The position numbers and the translations under genes are program-made. The notes under the pieces were generated by a model that searched no databases, had not been told where the DNA came from, and was given only the letters and a program-made list of their open reading frames with translations. A DNA stretch of 64,000 nucleotides from assembly GCF_946151075.1 (NCBI RefSeq), contig NZ_CAMGZB010000001.1, forward strand, positions 1 to 64,000. Reading direction: 5' to 3'. Positions 36,109 through 45,080 of the stretch are shown here, piece by piece (within the stretch, counting starts at the first letter, position 1; each line of letters starts with the position of its first letter). The DNA is from Neobacillus sp. Marseille-Q6967. GTDB lineage: Bacteria > Bacillota > Bacilli > Bacillales > Cytobacillaceae.

Positions 36109-37140
36109 CTATGGATATATTGGTATGTCTTTAAGTCCCGTCCTGACATCCCAATTGTTCATCAAATTCGCATTCTGTATTGCTTGCCCTGCTGCTCCTT
36201 TGACCAAATTGTCAATTACAGAAATAATCGTTAATCGATTTGTTCTTGGGTCAACGTGTAAGCCGATATCACAGTAATTGCTTCCTAAAACCTCTTTTGT
36301 TGCTGGAATAGTTCCCTTTGCCCTGACTCTTACAAAAGGATGTTTTTCATAAAAATGGTTATATAGTTTAATAACCTCATCAGTGGAGATTTTTTCGGTT
36401 AAATTAACATACATTGTGCACATGATTCCCCGGGTCATTGGTACCAAGTGAGTGGTAAATGAAATCGTAACTTGCTCCCCGCTCTCATCTGAAAGAACCT
36501 GCTCAATCTCCGGTATATGCTGGTGTGCTCCTAATTTATAGGCTTTAAGATTTTCGTTAATTTCAGCGTAATGTGACGTTAATGAAAGACCTCTTCCTGC
36601 ACCGGAAACACCTGATTTTGCATCAACAATAATTGACTTTAGATCAGCTATTTTTAAAACAGGTACAAGTCCGAGAGTAGTAGCAGTTGGGTAGCATCCA
36701 GGATTCGCAATTAAGTTGGCGTCCTCAATCTTTTCTGCATAAAGTTCACTTAATCCGTATACTGCCTGCTCTAAATAGGTCTGTTCTACCGGTGTATGTT
36801 TGTACCATGATTCGTATTCTTCACCGGACCTTAGGCGTAAATCCCCTGAAAGGTCGATTACTTTTATTCCGCTGTCAACTAAATCTGGAACTAGGCGACT
36901 GCTGACACCAGATGGGGTAGCAAGAAACACCAAGTCATTTTTTTCACTTAATCTATCCGCATTTAAATTTTCAAGTGGTTGATTGATAATATCCGATAAG
37001 TGTGGATAGGATTCACTAAAAAAGTTGCCTGCCTGTGAATTGGAAACAACCGATCCAACCTCGAGATATGGATGTTTATTTATAAGCCTTATCAATTCTA
37101 TTGCTCCGTAGCCTGTTCCACCAATAATTGCAGCTTTCAT
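36109..37140 (-). CDS. argC: N-acetyl-gamma-glutamyl-phosphate reductase
   Basis: ArgC reduces N-acetylglutamyl phosphate to the semialdehyde. The 343-residue protein has the N-terminal GGTGYGAIELIRL motif, the catalytic Cys in NPGCYPTATTLGL (near 148) and a HQHIPEIEQ segment. The ATG at 37140 follows GGAGA by nine bases and so is preferred over one at 37167. It is the first gene of the arginine operon. Confidence 0.96.
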   Translation of the reverse strand: MKAAIIGGTGYGAIELIRLINKHPYLEVGSVVSNSQAGNFFSESYPHLSDIINQPLENLNADRLSEKNDLVFLATPSGVSSRLVPDLVDSGIKVIDLSGDLRLRSGEEYESWYKHTPVEQTYLEQAVYGLSELYAEKIEDANLIANPGCYPTATTLGLVPVLKIADLKSIIVDAKSGVSGAGRGLSLTSHYAEINENLKAYKLGAHQHIPEIEQVLSDESGEQVTISFTTHLVPMTRGIMCTMYVNLTEKISTDEVIKLYNHFYEKHPFVRVRAKGTIPATKEVLGSNYCDIGLHVDPRTNRLTIISVIDNLVKGAAGQAIQNANLMNNWDVRTGLKDIPIYP

Positions 37141-37175
37141 TCTTTTCATCTCCAATACCGCCTTCATAATGAATC

Positions 37176-37204
37176 ATTATACATTCGTTGTAATAATTAT
37201 TCAA
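37176..37204 (-). promoter_or_regulatory. argC promoter with overlapping ARG-box-like operator
   Basis: On the minus strand TTGAAT (37199-37204) and TATAAT (37176-37181) are 17 bp apart. The same region reads TTGAATAATTATTACAA (37188-37204), an imperfect palindrome resembling an ArgR/AhrC box, covering the -35. Repression by arginine is likely. Confidence 0.7.
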
Positions 37205-37256
37205 CAAGAAAATAGCCTAATTTTCAGTTTATATTTAATTTTATTACACTCGTTTA

Positions 37257-37270
37257 TGAAAACGCTTTCA
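37257..37270. promoter_or_regulatory. Perfect cre site (CcpA)
   Basis: TGAAAACGCTTTCA is an exact match to the cre consensus TGWAANCGNTNWCA and is fully palindromic. It lies about 90-100 bp upstream of the predicted argC start point, a distance where CcpA can activate, and just past the terminator of the neighbouring permease operon. Confidence 0.75.
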
Positions 37271-37316
37271 TTTCGGTTTGTGAGATTATACAGATATTAT
37301 GCATAGCAAATATAAA

Positions 37317-37342
37317 AAAAAGACTCAGGAATTGAGTCTTTT
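37317..37342 (-). terminator. Terminator of the peptide ABC transporter operon
   Basis: GACTCA-ggaat-TGAGTC flanked by A and T tracts lies right after the final permease gene. Confidence 0.8.
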
Positions 37343-37346
37343 TTTG

Positions 37347-38246
37347 TTATTGCTTCATTTTTGGATCGAGAACATCTCTAAGGCCATCTCCCATTAAATT
37401 AAATCCTAGGACTGTCAGCATAATGGCCATACCCGGAAAGAATAAAGTCCAGGGCGCCTGCATGAGATATTGCTTTGAATCGGACAACATTTTACCCCAT
37501 TCTGGCGTTGGAGCCTGTGCACCCATCCCCAAAAACCCTAATGCTGCGGCCTCAATAATGGCAGTGGCAATTGCTAAAGTTGCTTGAACAATGACGGGTG
37601 AAATACTGTTCGGCAAAATATGACGGAATAAAATACGTGAATCTTTCATACCGACCGCTCTTGCGGCCATAATATATTCTTCTTGTTTGACACTAAGTAC
37701 CTTTGAACGAACTAATCTTCCGAAATTTGGTATATTAATTACGGCAATGGCAATCAGCGCATTTTGTAAAGACGGGCCTAATATGGCTACGACAGCAATG
37801 GCTAATAGTATACTAGGGAAAGCTAGCATAATATCAAAAATCCGAGAGATGATGGCATCCACCCAGCGTCCATAATACCCTGCGATAATGCCTAGTGCTG
37901 TTCCGAGAACAACTGAGCCTAAAACAGAGAAAAATCCAACCCATAAAGAGATTCTCGCTCCATACACTACCCGCGAGAAAATATCGCGGCCAAAGTCATC
38001 TGTACCAAACCAATGCTCACTTGACGGAGCGAGAAGTCTTTTTGTTAAATCCTGCTCCTTAAAGCTATAGGGTGCAATAGCAGGTGCAATAATAGCTAAT
38101 ACAATAAAAAAGATAACAATTCCTAAGCCAATTAACGCCAATCGATTTTTGCAGAAGGACAGCCATGCTTCTTTCCAAGGAGGAATCAGCTTTTCTTCTG
38201 CAGGTATTGAATGAATATCTGCTGTGTTTTTTGCAAGTTCAGCCAT
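37347..38246 (-). CDS. Peptide/nickel ABC transporter permease, DppC/OppC type
   Basis: The 299-residue permease has an N-terminal membrane helix (near 35-55), a periplasmic-facing segment with LLAPSSEHWFGTDDFGRDIFSR, and five further helices. The conserved EAA loop EEYIMAARAVGMKDSRILFRHILPN contacts the ATPase. It is the fifth gene of the oppD-oppF-SBP-DppB-DppC order. The substrate may be a peptide or nickel chelate; the family cannot be resolved further. Confidence 0.9.
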   Translation of the reverse strand: MAELAKNTADIHSIPAEEKLIPPWKEAWLSFCKNRLALIGLGIVIFFIVLAIIAPAIAPYSFKEQDLTKRLLAPSSEHWFGTDDFGRDIFSRVVYGARISLWVGFFSVLGSVVLGTALGIIAGYYGRWVDAIISRIFDIMLAFPSILLAIAVVAILGPSLQNALIAIAVINIPNFGRLVRSKVLSVKQEEYIMAARAVGMKDSRILFRHILPNSISPVIVQATLAIATAIIEAAALGFLGMGAQAPTPEWGKMLSDSKQYLMQAPWTLFFPGMAIMLTVLGFNLMGDGLRDVLDPKMKQ

Positions 38247-38260
38247 TTTCCATTCCTCCT

Positions 38261-39268
38261 CTATTTATTGTACTTAATTCTTGGGTCAACGATTACATAA
38301 AGCAGGTCGACGATTAAATTAATCAAGACAAAGATGGCTGCAATAATTAATATTCCGGATTGAATAACTGGATAGTCCCGGTAGGCTATTGCATCATACA
38401 AATACCTTCCGATACCCGGCCAGCCAAAGATGGTTTCTGTTAAGATGGCTCCACCCAATAACAGTCCCATTTGAAGACCAATAACCGTTAAAACCGGAAT
38501 AATGGCATTTTTTAATGAGTGTTTATAGACAACCCAGAACATTCTTAGTCCTTTTGCTCTTGCCGTCCGGATATAATCTGATTTCATGACCTCAAGCATT
38601 GTGGCACGAGTCATTCTGGCAATGATGGCCATTGGAATCGTAGCCAGTGCAAGGCTTGGTAAAATTAAATGTTTTACCACTGTGGTAAATTGGTCCATTC
38701 TTCCCTGTAAGAGAGTATCAATGAGGTATAGATTTGTGACGGCAGTTACAGGGTCTCTTACATTTTCTCTTCCGGTGGTCGGCAGTAAGCCTAATTCAAT
38801 TGAAAAACCCCACTGCATCATTAAGCCAAGCCAAAAGATTGGCATAGATACACCCACAAGAGCAAATACCATTGCCGTATAATCAAACCATGATTTGCTA
38901 AACCAGGCACTGATAATCCCAGCATTGACCCCTATGAAAATCGCAATAATCATCGCTACAAACGTTAGTTCAATGGTAGCCGCCAAAAATGGCCAAATTT
39001 CTTCGTTGATCGGACCCCTGGTTCGTAAAGAAGTTCCTAAGTCCCCATGGAGTAAGCTATTAATATAATCTACGTATTGTATGTACCATGGCCTGTCCAA
39101 GCCCAATTCCCTCGTTAATGTTGCAATCGATTCTGCAGTGGCCCGTTGACCAAGAATGACCTGTGCCGGGTTCCCTGGAATCGCATGAATTATAGCAAAT
39201 ACAACAAGGGTCATTCCAAATAAAACCGGGATTAATGAAAGGATTCGGCGGACCGTATAAGTAAACAT
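38261..39268 (-). CDS. Peptide/nickel ABC transporter permease, DppB/OppB type
   Basis: The 335-residue permease starts with TVRRILSLIPVLFGMTLVVF, the typical first helix, and has the motif IPGNPAQVILGQRAT and an EAA loop near SDYIRTARAKGLRMFWV. Six helices are expected. It is 14 bp upstream of the second permease and follows the binding protein. Confidence 0.9.
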   Translation of the reverse strand: MFTYTVRRILSLIPVLFGMTLVVFAIIHAIPGNPAQVILGQRATAESIATLTRELGLDRPWYIQYVDYINSLLHGDLGTSLRTRGPINEEIWPFLAATIELTFVAMIIAIFIGVNAGIISAWFSKSWFDYTAMVFALVGVSMPIFWLGLMMQWGFSIELGLLPTTGRENVRDPVTAVTNLYLIDTLLQGRMDQFTTVVKHLILPSLALATIPMAIIARMTRATMLEVMKSDYIRTARAKGLRMFWVVYKHSLKNAIIPVLTVIGLQMGLLLGGAILTETIFGWPGIGRYLYDAIAYRDYPVIQSGILIIAAIFVLINLIVDLLYVIVDPRIKYNK

Positions 39269-39316
39269 TATTTTTCACCCCTCATTTAGGTAATACGCGT
39301 ATTCATTTTAGTTAAC

Positions 39317-39346
39317 AAAAGGGGAGGCAAAGCTCCCCTCCCCTTT
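39317..39346 (-). other. G/C-rich stem-loop after the binding-protein gene
   Basis: AAAGGGGAG and CTCCCCT arms (with an alternative register AAAGGGGAGG/CCTCCCCTTT) form a hairpin in the 88-bp gap between the binding protein and the permease. It probably attenuates or stabilises, giving more binding protein than permease. The role is inferred. Confidence 0.65.
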
Positions 39347-39356
39347 ATTGCCATTC

Positions 39357-40970
39357 TTATTTAAATTCTACTTTTGTCAATGCTTCGGATCCTGTTGGGT
39401 GCGGCAAGTAATTTACCACATCTTTACCAGCTGCCAATAATGGAGTAGAGTGTACAAGCGGAACCCATGGAGCATCTTCGTGAATGATTTCCTGAGCTTT
39501 CTCGTATAACTCATTACGTTTTGCTGGTTCAGATTCTGTTTGTGCTTGGATTAGCACCTCATGCAGTTCATCACTGCTGTAATGAGAGTAGTTGTTGCTT
39601 CCGATACTGTCTTTGTCAAGAAGTGTATATAGGAAGTTATCAGCATCACCATTATCACCAGTCCAGCCAAGCATGAACATATCAAACTCACCTTTTGCAG
39701 CTTTGTCTAAATATGTTGCCCAGTCAACGGATTGAATGTTCGCTGTAACACCAATCTTGCTTAAGCTTTCCTGAATAACCTCTGCAACCTTTTGTGCTTC
39801 CGGCATATATGGACGAGCTACCGGCATGGCCCATAAATCAATTTCAAAACCGTCTGCATAACCCGCTTCAGCTAGTAATTCCTTTGCCTTCTCTAAATTA
39901 TATGGATATGGTTCAATAGCATCATTATAGCCTTCAATGGATGGCGGCATTGGATTCACAGCCTCAATTGCTTTACCGCCATAGAACGCTTCAATAATCG
40001 CTTTTTTATCAACAGCATGGTTAATCGCCTGACGTACTAGCTTGTTATCAAATGGCTTGCGTGTTGTCGTTAAACCGATATACCCAACGTTCATAGACGG
40101 ACGTTCGATAACTTGTAGATTAGAATTTGATAAAACAGTTGCTTCATCTGAGTTATTAAGACCGTCCATCACATCGATCTCACCATTGGCAAGAGCATTT
40201 AGACGTGCAGTATTCTCAGGAATAACACGGAAGATTACTTTGTTTAGCTTTGGTAAGCCTTCTTGCCAGTAGTCTGGGTTCTTTTCAAGAGTGATGGTGT
40301 CATTTTGCTTCCACTCTACGAATTTAAATGGTCCTGTACCTACTGGATTTTCTCTGAATTTGTCGCCAAATTTTTCAACAGCCGTTGGGCTGGCAATGCC
40401 GAATGGTGACATGGCAAGGTTCTTTAAGAATGGAGCCTGTGGTCTTGTTAATACAAATTTAACGGTATGATCGTCAACAGCCGTTACTTCTTTGATAACG
40501 TGACCTTCTTCTCCTTTATAACCCCCGAACATAGAATAGTAAGGGAAGCTGTCCGCATTACCATTCATCCAGCGATTAAAGTTAAACACAACTGCATCTG
40601 CATTAAAATCTGTTCCGTCATGAAATTTTACGCCTTGACGAAGATTAAATGTGTAAGTTAAACCATCATCAGAAACTGTCCACTTTTCAGCCAGTCCTGG
40701 GTTAATCGTAGTGTCTTGGTCTCCGTACTGTAAAAGGGTTTCAAAGATGTTTTCTGTTACTTTGAAGGTTTCACCCTCTGTAGTAGTGATTGGGTCAAGT
40801 GAGGTGGAATCTCCTCCACGACCATAAACTAAAGTGTCCTTCTTAGGACCTGCTTCTTCCTTTCCAGTGTCGCTGCCGCCTGTTTCTTCATTCGTGTTGC
40901 TGCTGCAGCCGACTAGAAACATACTTATTGCTAATAAAGCAATTAATAGCAGCTTAAAATTCTTCTTCAT
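39357..40970 (-). CDS. Peptide-binding lipoprotein (SBP_bac_5 family)
   Basis: The 537-residue precursor has a lipoprotein signal peptide ending in LVGC (about residue 22) and a polar Ser/Asn/Glu linker. It then shows the family signature GVKFHDGTDFNADAVVFNFNRW near 115 and a LVRQAINHAVDKKAII segment near 310. It should capture oligo- or dipeptides, or possibly nickel complexes, outside the membrane. Expression is probably higher than that of the permeases because of the stem-loop that follows. Confidence 0.92.
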   Translation of the reverse strand: MKKNFKLLLIALLAISMFLVGCSSNTNEETGGSDTGKEEAGPKKDTLVYGRGGDSTSLDPITTTEGETFKVTENIFETLLQYGDQDTTINPGLAEKWTVSDDGLTYTFNLRQGVKFHDGTDFNADAVVFNFNRWMNGNADSFPYYSMFGGYKGEEGHVIKEVTAVDDHTVKFVLTRPQAPFLKNLAMSPFGIASPTAVEKFGDKFRENPVGTGPFKFVEWKQNDTITLEKNPDYWQEGLPKLNKVIFRVIPENTARLNALANGEIDVMDGLNNSDEATVLSNSNLQVIERPSMNVGYIGLTTTRKPFDNKLVRQAINHAVDKKAIIEAFYGGKAIEAVNPMPPSIEGYNDAIEPYPYNLEKAKELLAEAGYADGFEIDLWAMPVARPYMPEAQKVAEVIQESLSKIGVTANIQSVDWATYLDKAAKGEFDMFMLGWTGDNGDADNFLYTLLDKDSIGSNNYSHYSSDELHEVLIQAQTESEPAKRNELYEKAQEIIHEDAPWVPLVHSTPLLAAGKDVVNYLPHPTGSEALTKVEFK

Positions 40971-41017
40971 AAGCGGTTCCCCCTATAATTATTTTTTTAT
41001 ATCATAAATGCTGCTGT

Positions 41018-41986
41018 CTACTCGCTATACAAGTGACAAGCAACAAAATGACCGTTAAGATTTAACTCTTTTGGTCTAGTAGTTTTGCAAATATCCATGC
41101 AGGCTGAGCATCTTGTATGGAATGCACAACCCGAAGGCGGATTTGCGGGGCTTGGAAGTTCACCTTCTATTAAAATGGTTTCCCTTTTAATATCAGGGTC
41201 TGGTATCGGCACAGCAGAAAGAAGCGCCTTTGTATAAGGATGCTTTGGGTTATCATATAACTCTTCACTATCAGCCAACTCTATTAATCTTCCTAAATAC
41301 ATCACCCCTACCCGGTCGCTGATATGGCGGACAACCCCTAAGTCATGGGCAATAAATATGTATGTCAGTTGAAATTCCTTTTGAATATCTTTCATTAAAT
41401 TAAGTACCTGAGCCTGAATCGATACATCCAAGGCAGATACAGGTTCATCGGCAATGATTAATTTTGGCTTAGTCATCAGCGCCTTCGCAATACCGATTCG
41501 CTGGCGCTGACCGCCGCTGAACTGGTGAGGGTAACGTTTTGCATGATAGCTGCTTAAACCAACAACCTCCAGCATCTCTCTTACTCTTTTTCTTCGCTCC
41601 TCTTTTGTTCCAATCCCATGAACAATCAGTGGTTCCTCTAAAATCTGTTCCACTGAATGCCTTGGGTTTAAAGATGCATATGGATCCTGAAACACCATTT
41701 GGATATCTCTGCGTATTTTTCTTAATTCCGTCTTTGACATACTCGTAATCTCTTTATCTTCAAAAACAATTTTTCCATCACTTGCCTCTATTAACCGCAT
41801 AAGCAGCCGGCCTGTCGTGGATTTACCACAGCCGCTTTCACCGACGATCCCAAGTGTTTCCCCCTTCTTAACATAGAAAGAAACATCGTCCACTGCTTTG
41901 ACTTCCCCCGTTTTCCTGCCAAATAATCCTCCCGTAATAGGGAAGTACTTTTTAAGGCCATTTACCTCAAGAAGTAACTCCGACAT
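41018..41986 (-). CDS. Oligopeptide ABC transporter ATPase, OppF/DppF type
   Basis: The 322-residue ATPase has Walker A GESGCGKST, signature LSGGQRQR-like FSGGQRQRIGIAKAL, Walker B LIIADEPVSALD and the C-terminal oligopeptide domain with CAFHTRCSACMDICK, whose cysteines resemble the Fe-S motif of this family. I chose the ATG at 41986 after GAGGAG; it overlaps the end of the preceding ATPase by 20 bp. Confidence 0.92.
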   Translation of the reverse strand: MSELLLEVNGLKKYFPITGGLFGRKTGEVKAVDDVSFYVKKGETLGIVGESGCGKSTTGRLLMRLIEASDGKIVFEDKEITSMSKTELRKIRRDIQMVFQDPYASLNPRHSVEQILEEPLIVHGIGTKEERRKRVREMLEVVGLSSYHAKRYPHQFSGGQRQRIGIAKALMTKPKLIIADEPVSALDVSIQAQVLNLMKDIQKEFQLTYIFIAHDLGVVRHISDRVGVMYLGRLIELADSEELYDNPKHPYTKALLSAVPIPDPDIKRETILIEGELPSPANPPSGCAFHTRCSACMDICKTTRPKELNLNGHFVACHLYSE

Positions 41987-42980
41987 GTTTGTCACTCCTC
42001 TCATTCAATGTATGAAGGAAACATCGTACTTCATGTCCCTGTTTTTCCATTTTAATTAATTCAGGATTCTCTTCATGGCAGCGTCCAAATGCTTCAGAAC
42101 ATCTTGCCGCAAACCTGCAGCCCTTTTGGATGGTCCCTGGTGTCGGAACACTGCCAGGAATGCTATAAAGACGGTCTTTCTTTCCTCTTAAGTCTGGTAC
42201 TGATTTTAACAGACCCTTCGTATAGGGATGCTGTGGTTCCTTTAAAATCGTCCGAACATCACCCTGCTCAACAATTTGTCCAGAATACATAACAATGACA
42301 CGTTCACAAATTTCCGCCACGACTCCTAAATCATGGGTAATTAGGATAATTGATGTGTTTGTTTTTTGATTTAAATCTTTCATTAAAGCAAGGATTTGAG
42401 CTTGAATCGTCACATCAAGAGCTGTTGTTGGCTCATCCGCAATTAAGACTCTTGGATTACAAGCCATCGCCATGGCAATCATGACCCGTTGTCTCATTCC
42501 TCCAGATAACTGGTGGGGAAATTCCGTAAGAATGCCCTCAGCTCTAGGAATACCAACTAATTTTAATAACTCAACACTTCGGTTTTTTGCCTCTGATTTT
42601 GATAAATCAGTATGTAATCGAAGAGATTCTATTAATTGGTTGCCAATCGTAAAAAGAGGGTTCAACGAAGTCATCGGCTCCTGAAAAATCATCGAAATTT
42701 GATTCCCGCGAATGTTTCTCCATTCTTTTTCTGTAAGATGGATAAGGTCTCTTCCGCCAAAAAGAATTTCACCCTGATCTATTTTTCCGGGCGGTGACGG
42801 AATCAATCCCATCGTGGTAAGAGAGGTTACACTTTTCCCACTCCCTGATTCACCAACAATCCCTAAAATCTCCCCCTCTTTTAGTTCAAAGCTAATCCCA
42901 TCAACTGCTGGAACAAACTTTTTTCCGGATTGAAATGATACTTTTAAATCTTTTATTTGAAGAATCGGTTTAACGCTCAC
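41967..42980 (-). CDS. Oligopeptide ABC transporter ATPase, OppD/DppD type
   Basis: The 337-residue protein has Walker A GESGSGKSVTS, signature LSGGMRQRVMIAMAM, Walker B VLIADEPTTALD and the C-terminal GCRFAARCSEAFGRCHEENP motif of the OppD class. It is the first gene of the importer operon. A TTGACA-containing promoter region lies upstream (near 43087-43095). Confidence 0.92.
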   Translation of the reverse strand: MSVKPILQIKDLKVSFQSGKKFVPAVDGISFELKEGEILGIVGESGSGKSVTSLTTMGLIPSPPGKIDQGEILFGGRDLIHLTEKEWRNIRGNQISMIFQEPMTSLNPLFTIGNQLIESLRLHTDLSKSEAKNRSVELLKLVGIPRAEGILTEFPHQLSGGMRQRVMIAMAMACNPRVLIADEPTTALDVTIQAQILALMKDLNQKTNTSIILITHDLGVVAEICERVIVMYSGQIVEQGDVRTILKEPQHPYTKGLLKSVPDLRGKKDRLYSIPGSVPTPGTIQKGCRFAARCSEAFGRCHEENPELIKMEKQGHEVRCFLHTLNERSDKHVGVTS

Positions 42981-43080
42981 ATTTACACCTGCCCTGCGAA
43001 TGAATTTATACTAATCTGAAATATTATAATATAACGAATTTTATAATTATTGATATATATATTACTTTATTGTGTTAAGG

Positions 43081-43152
43081 AAAATTTGTCAAATTAGTGA
43101 AAAATTTAACAAATTAAGGCGTGTAAGATCATTTAACATATTAACGCGTTAA
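43081..43152. promoter_or_regulatory. Direct repeats and palindrome in the oppD/ydcF divergent region
   Basis: AAAATTTGTCAAATTA (43081-43096) and AAAATTTAACAAATTA (43101-43116) match at 14 of 16 bases with a 20-bp period, two helical turns. A perfect palindrome TTAACGCGTTAA follows at 43141-43152. On the minus strand a TTGACA is within the first repeat (-35 for the importer). These could be operators for an unlinked regulator. Confidence 0.5.
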
Positions 43153-43263
43153 GGTTTTTAAATGAATGACTGGATAAGGTTCGTTTTTTTAATATTATTA
43201 TCTATAACGTTGGAAAACTATGGTAGTATAAAACTAAATTCTCTTAGATTGGATTTGGAAAAA

Positions 43264-43857
43264 ATGAATTTGAAGAAAAAGTTGTTAATTTTTGCTTTGG
43301 CATTTTCAATATGTTTGGTCATTTATTTTGCTTTTTTACATTTAAAAATAAGGGAGCAAAGTAATGAAACTACCGCAGATCATGTGGAATATTTGATTAT
43401 TTTAGGCGCCCGTGTAAAGGGTACTGTCCCATCTTTGTCACTCCAAAATCGAATTGATACAGCTGCAGATTTTATGAAGAAAAACAACAACACGATTGCA
43501 ATTGCTTCTGGTGGAAAGGGTCCGGGTGAAGAGATTAGTGAAGCGGAAGCGATTAAAAACGGTTTGCTTGAACATGGAATAAGTGAGTCAAGAATCCTAT
43601 TAGAGGAAAAATCAACAAACACAGTTGAAAATATTCAATTTTCAAAAAAGCTCATCCCAAAACATCTTATTTCCGGAATGGTCGTATCAAATGATTATCA
43701 CCTTTATCGGGCAAAATCAATCGCGAAAGACCAAGGTTTAGACTTAGCCGGTCTGCCTGCCAAAACTCCGGCAGTGGCCGTTCCCAAATCGTATCTCCGC
43801 GAATATTTAGCGATTACAAAATATTATTTGGTTAAATTTTTAAATGGTTTTTCATAA
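43264..43857 (+). CDS. YdcF-like (DUF218) membrane-anchored protein
   Basis: From the ATG at 43264 the product has 197 residues. One N-terminal membrane helix (about 6-25) precedes an extracytoplasmic DUF218 domain with YLIILGARVKG and the SGGKGPGEE loop and the late VVSNDYHLYRAKSIA motif. This family (SanA/ElyC/YdcF) is tied to envelope functions. A longer frame start at 43162 lies within the presumed promoter and is unlikely. Its terminator loop is interrupted by an insertion sequence. Confidence 0.8.
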   Translation: MNLKKKLLIFALAFSICLVIYFAFLHLKIREQSNETTADHVEYLIILGARVKGTVPSLSLQNRIDTAADFMKKNNNTIAIASGGKGPGEEISEAEAIKNGLLEHGISESRILLEEKSTNTVENIQFSKKLIPKHLISGMVVSNDYHLYRAKSIAKDQGLDLAGLPAKTPAVAVPKSYLREYLAITKYYLVKFLNGFS

Positions 43858-43862
43858 ATAGC

Positions 43863-43872
43863 AAAAACCGGC
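43863..43872 (+). terminator. Left arm of a terminator split by an insertion sequence
   Basis: AAAAACCGGC here is complementary to GCCGGTTTTT at 45173-45182. Removing the IS and one AGT copy rejoins them around an 11-12 base loop followed by more T residues. The terminator served the ydcF-like gene and the opposing PAS gene. Confidence 0.8.
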
Positions 43873-43916
43873 TAATAGTTGAACTGACCCGTTAAAATGA
43901 GACTTAGAAAAAACAC

Positions 43917-44777
43917 CTATGCTGCCTGTCCCCTGTATTCAAGTGGGGACAGGTAGTTTAATTTTTCCTGAATACGTACATGATTATATCGATACATATA
44001 TTGATTTACTATTTGTACTACTTTAGAATTGGACATAGATGCTCTTCCTTGAGCGTTGAATCCTTCCGACTTTAGCGAGGAGTGAAAGGATTCGATGACG
44101 GCATTATCATGGCAGTTTCCTTTTCGAGACATGCTTGTGGTAATGCCTTTTTCTTTGGCCAATTTCTGATATGAATATGAAGTATAGACAGAACCTTGAT
44201 CACTATGAAGAAGTAATCCTACTGGTTTACGTGTTTCTATAGCGTCCCTTAATGTATCTAATACTAGGTTAATATCTTGGCTCATACCTATCTTATAAGC
44301 CACAATTTCGTTGTTATATAAGTCTATAATCGTTGATAAATACATCATTGTCGAGCCATATGGTAAGTAGGTAATATCCGTTACCCATTTTTCATTTGAT
44401 CGACTCGCTGTAAAGTTACGATTAAGAATGTTCGGCACCACAATATTACTCTCACCACTGATGTACTTCTGTCGCTTCTTCTTAACTTGGCATTGGATCT
44501 GGAATTTTTGCATAATTTTTTGTACTGTTTTGCGGTTTACATTTATCCCGTACTTCCTATTTAAAATGGCTTTGATTTTACGATGACCATAGTGAAAGGA
44601 GTTCTCCTCACACAACTTGATAACTAACTGCTCTAAAGGAGTTAACTCAATGACTTTATATTTCTTTTTCCAACGATAATATGTCGCCTTAGGAATGCCT
44701 AAGGCACACAGTATATCTGTTATTTTATACTTGGCTGCAAGGCTCTCAACTACTTGTACAACGACTTGTGGCTCCAA
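43917..44777 (-). CDS. IS3-family transposase OrfB (DDE integrase)
   Basis: The 286-residue reading frame has an HTH_21-like segment (LVIKLCEENSFHYGHRKIKA) and an rve integrase core with the DDE triad: Asp in KWVTDITYLPYG near 138, Asp in LLHSDQGSVYTS near 194 and Glu in NAVIESFHSSLK near 230. Most product is expected as an OrfAB fusion: reading shifts -1 at A AAA AAG (44798-44804), joining 94 residues of OrfA to 293 residues here (387 total). A TTG at 44777 might allow independent initiation. Confidence 0.93.
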   Translation of the reverse strand: MEPQVVVQVVESLAAKYKITDILCALGIPKATYYRWKKKYKVIELTPLEQLVIKLCEENSFHYGHRKIKAILNRKYGINVNRKTVQKIMQKFQIQCQVKKKRQKYISGESNIVVPNILNRNFTASRSNEKWVTDITYLPYGSTMMYLSTIIDLYNNEIVAYKIGMSQDINLVLDTLRDAIETRKPVGLLLHSDQGSVYTSYSYQKLAKEKGITTSMSRKGNCHDNAVIESFHSSLKSEGFNAQGRASMSNSKVVQIVNQYMYRYNHVRIQEKLNYLSPLEYRGQAA

Positions 44778-45079
44778 CTCCTTTCGATCTCCTCGTACTT
44801 TTTTATGATTTCCAATTGAGTTTCTAACTGTTTATTCTTTCGTTTCAATTGCTCTACCTCACTCAACTCCTCCGTTCCCTTACCATAGGAATATTGTTTT
44901 CCCACTTGTTGAGAAAACCGATAGGTTTGACCTGTTTTGTACCAACTCATCCATGTTTTAATTTGTGTCTTATTTTTAATACCAAGCTGCTCCATAATTT
45001 CTTTGTTGGTCTTTCCAGCTTGTTTCAACTTAATTACTTCCCACTTTATTTCTTCTGGGTAATGTACTCTTGTGCCCAT
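44750..45079 (-). CDS. IS3-family transposase OrfA (helix-turn-helix)
   Basis: The 109-residue protein has an N-terminal HTH (YPEEIKWEVIKLKQAGKTNKEI) and a leucine-zipper-like C-terminus (VEQLKRKNKQLETQLEIIKKYEEIE). It binds the IS ends. The frame overlaps orfB by 28 bp. Its AGGAGGGTG ribosome binding site lies six bases before the ATG and is part of an inverted repeat with the outer end of the IS. Confidence 0.92.
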   Translation of the reverse strand: MGTRVHYPEEIKWEVIKLKQAGKTNKEIMEQLGIKNKTQIKTWMSWYKTGQTYRFSQQVGKQYSYGKGTEELSEVEQLKRKNKQLETQLEIIKKYEEIERSWSHKSLYK

Positions 45080-45080
45080 A

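Noticed and set aside
43162..43263. N-terminal extension of the ydcF-like protein
   Set aside because: The added 34 residues lie in the probable promoter, lack a ribosome binding site and precede the natural membrane-helix start.
44750..44777. Frameshift mutation between orfA and orfB
   Set aside because: The overlap with an in-phase A AAA AAG heptamer is the normal arrangement of IS3-family elements, not decay.
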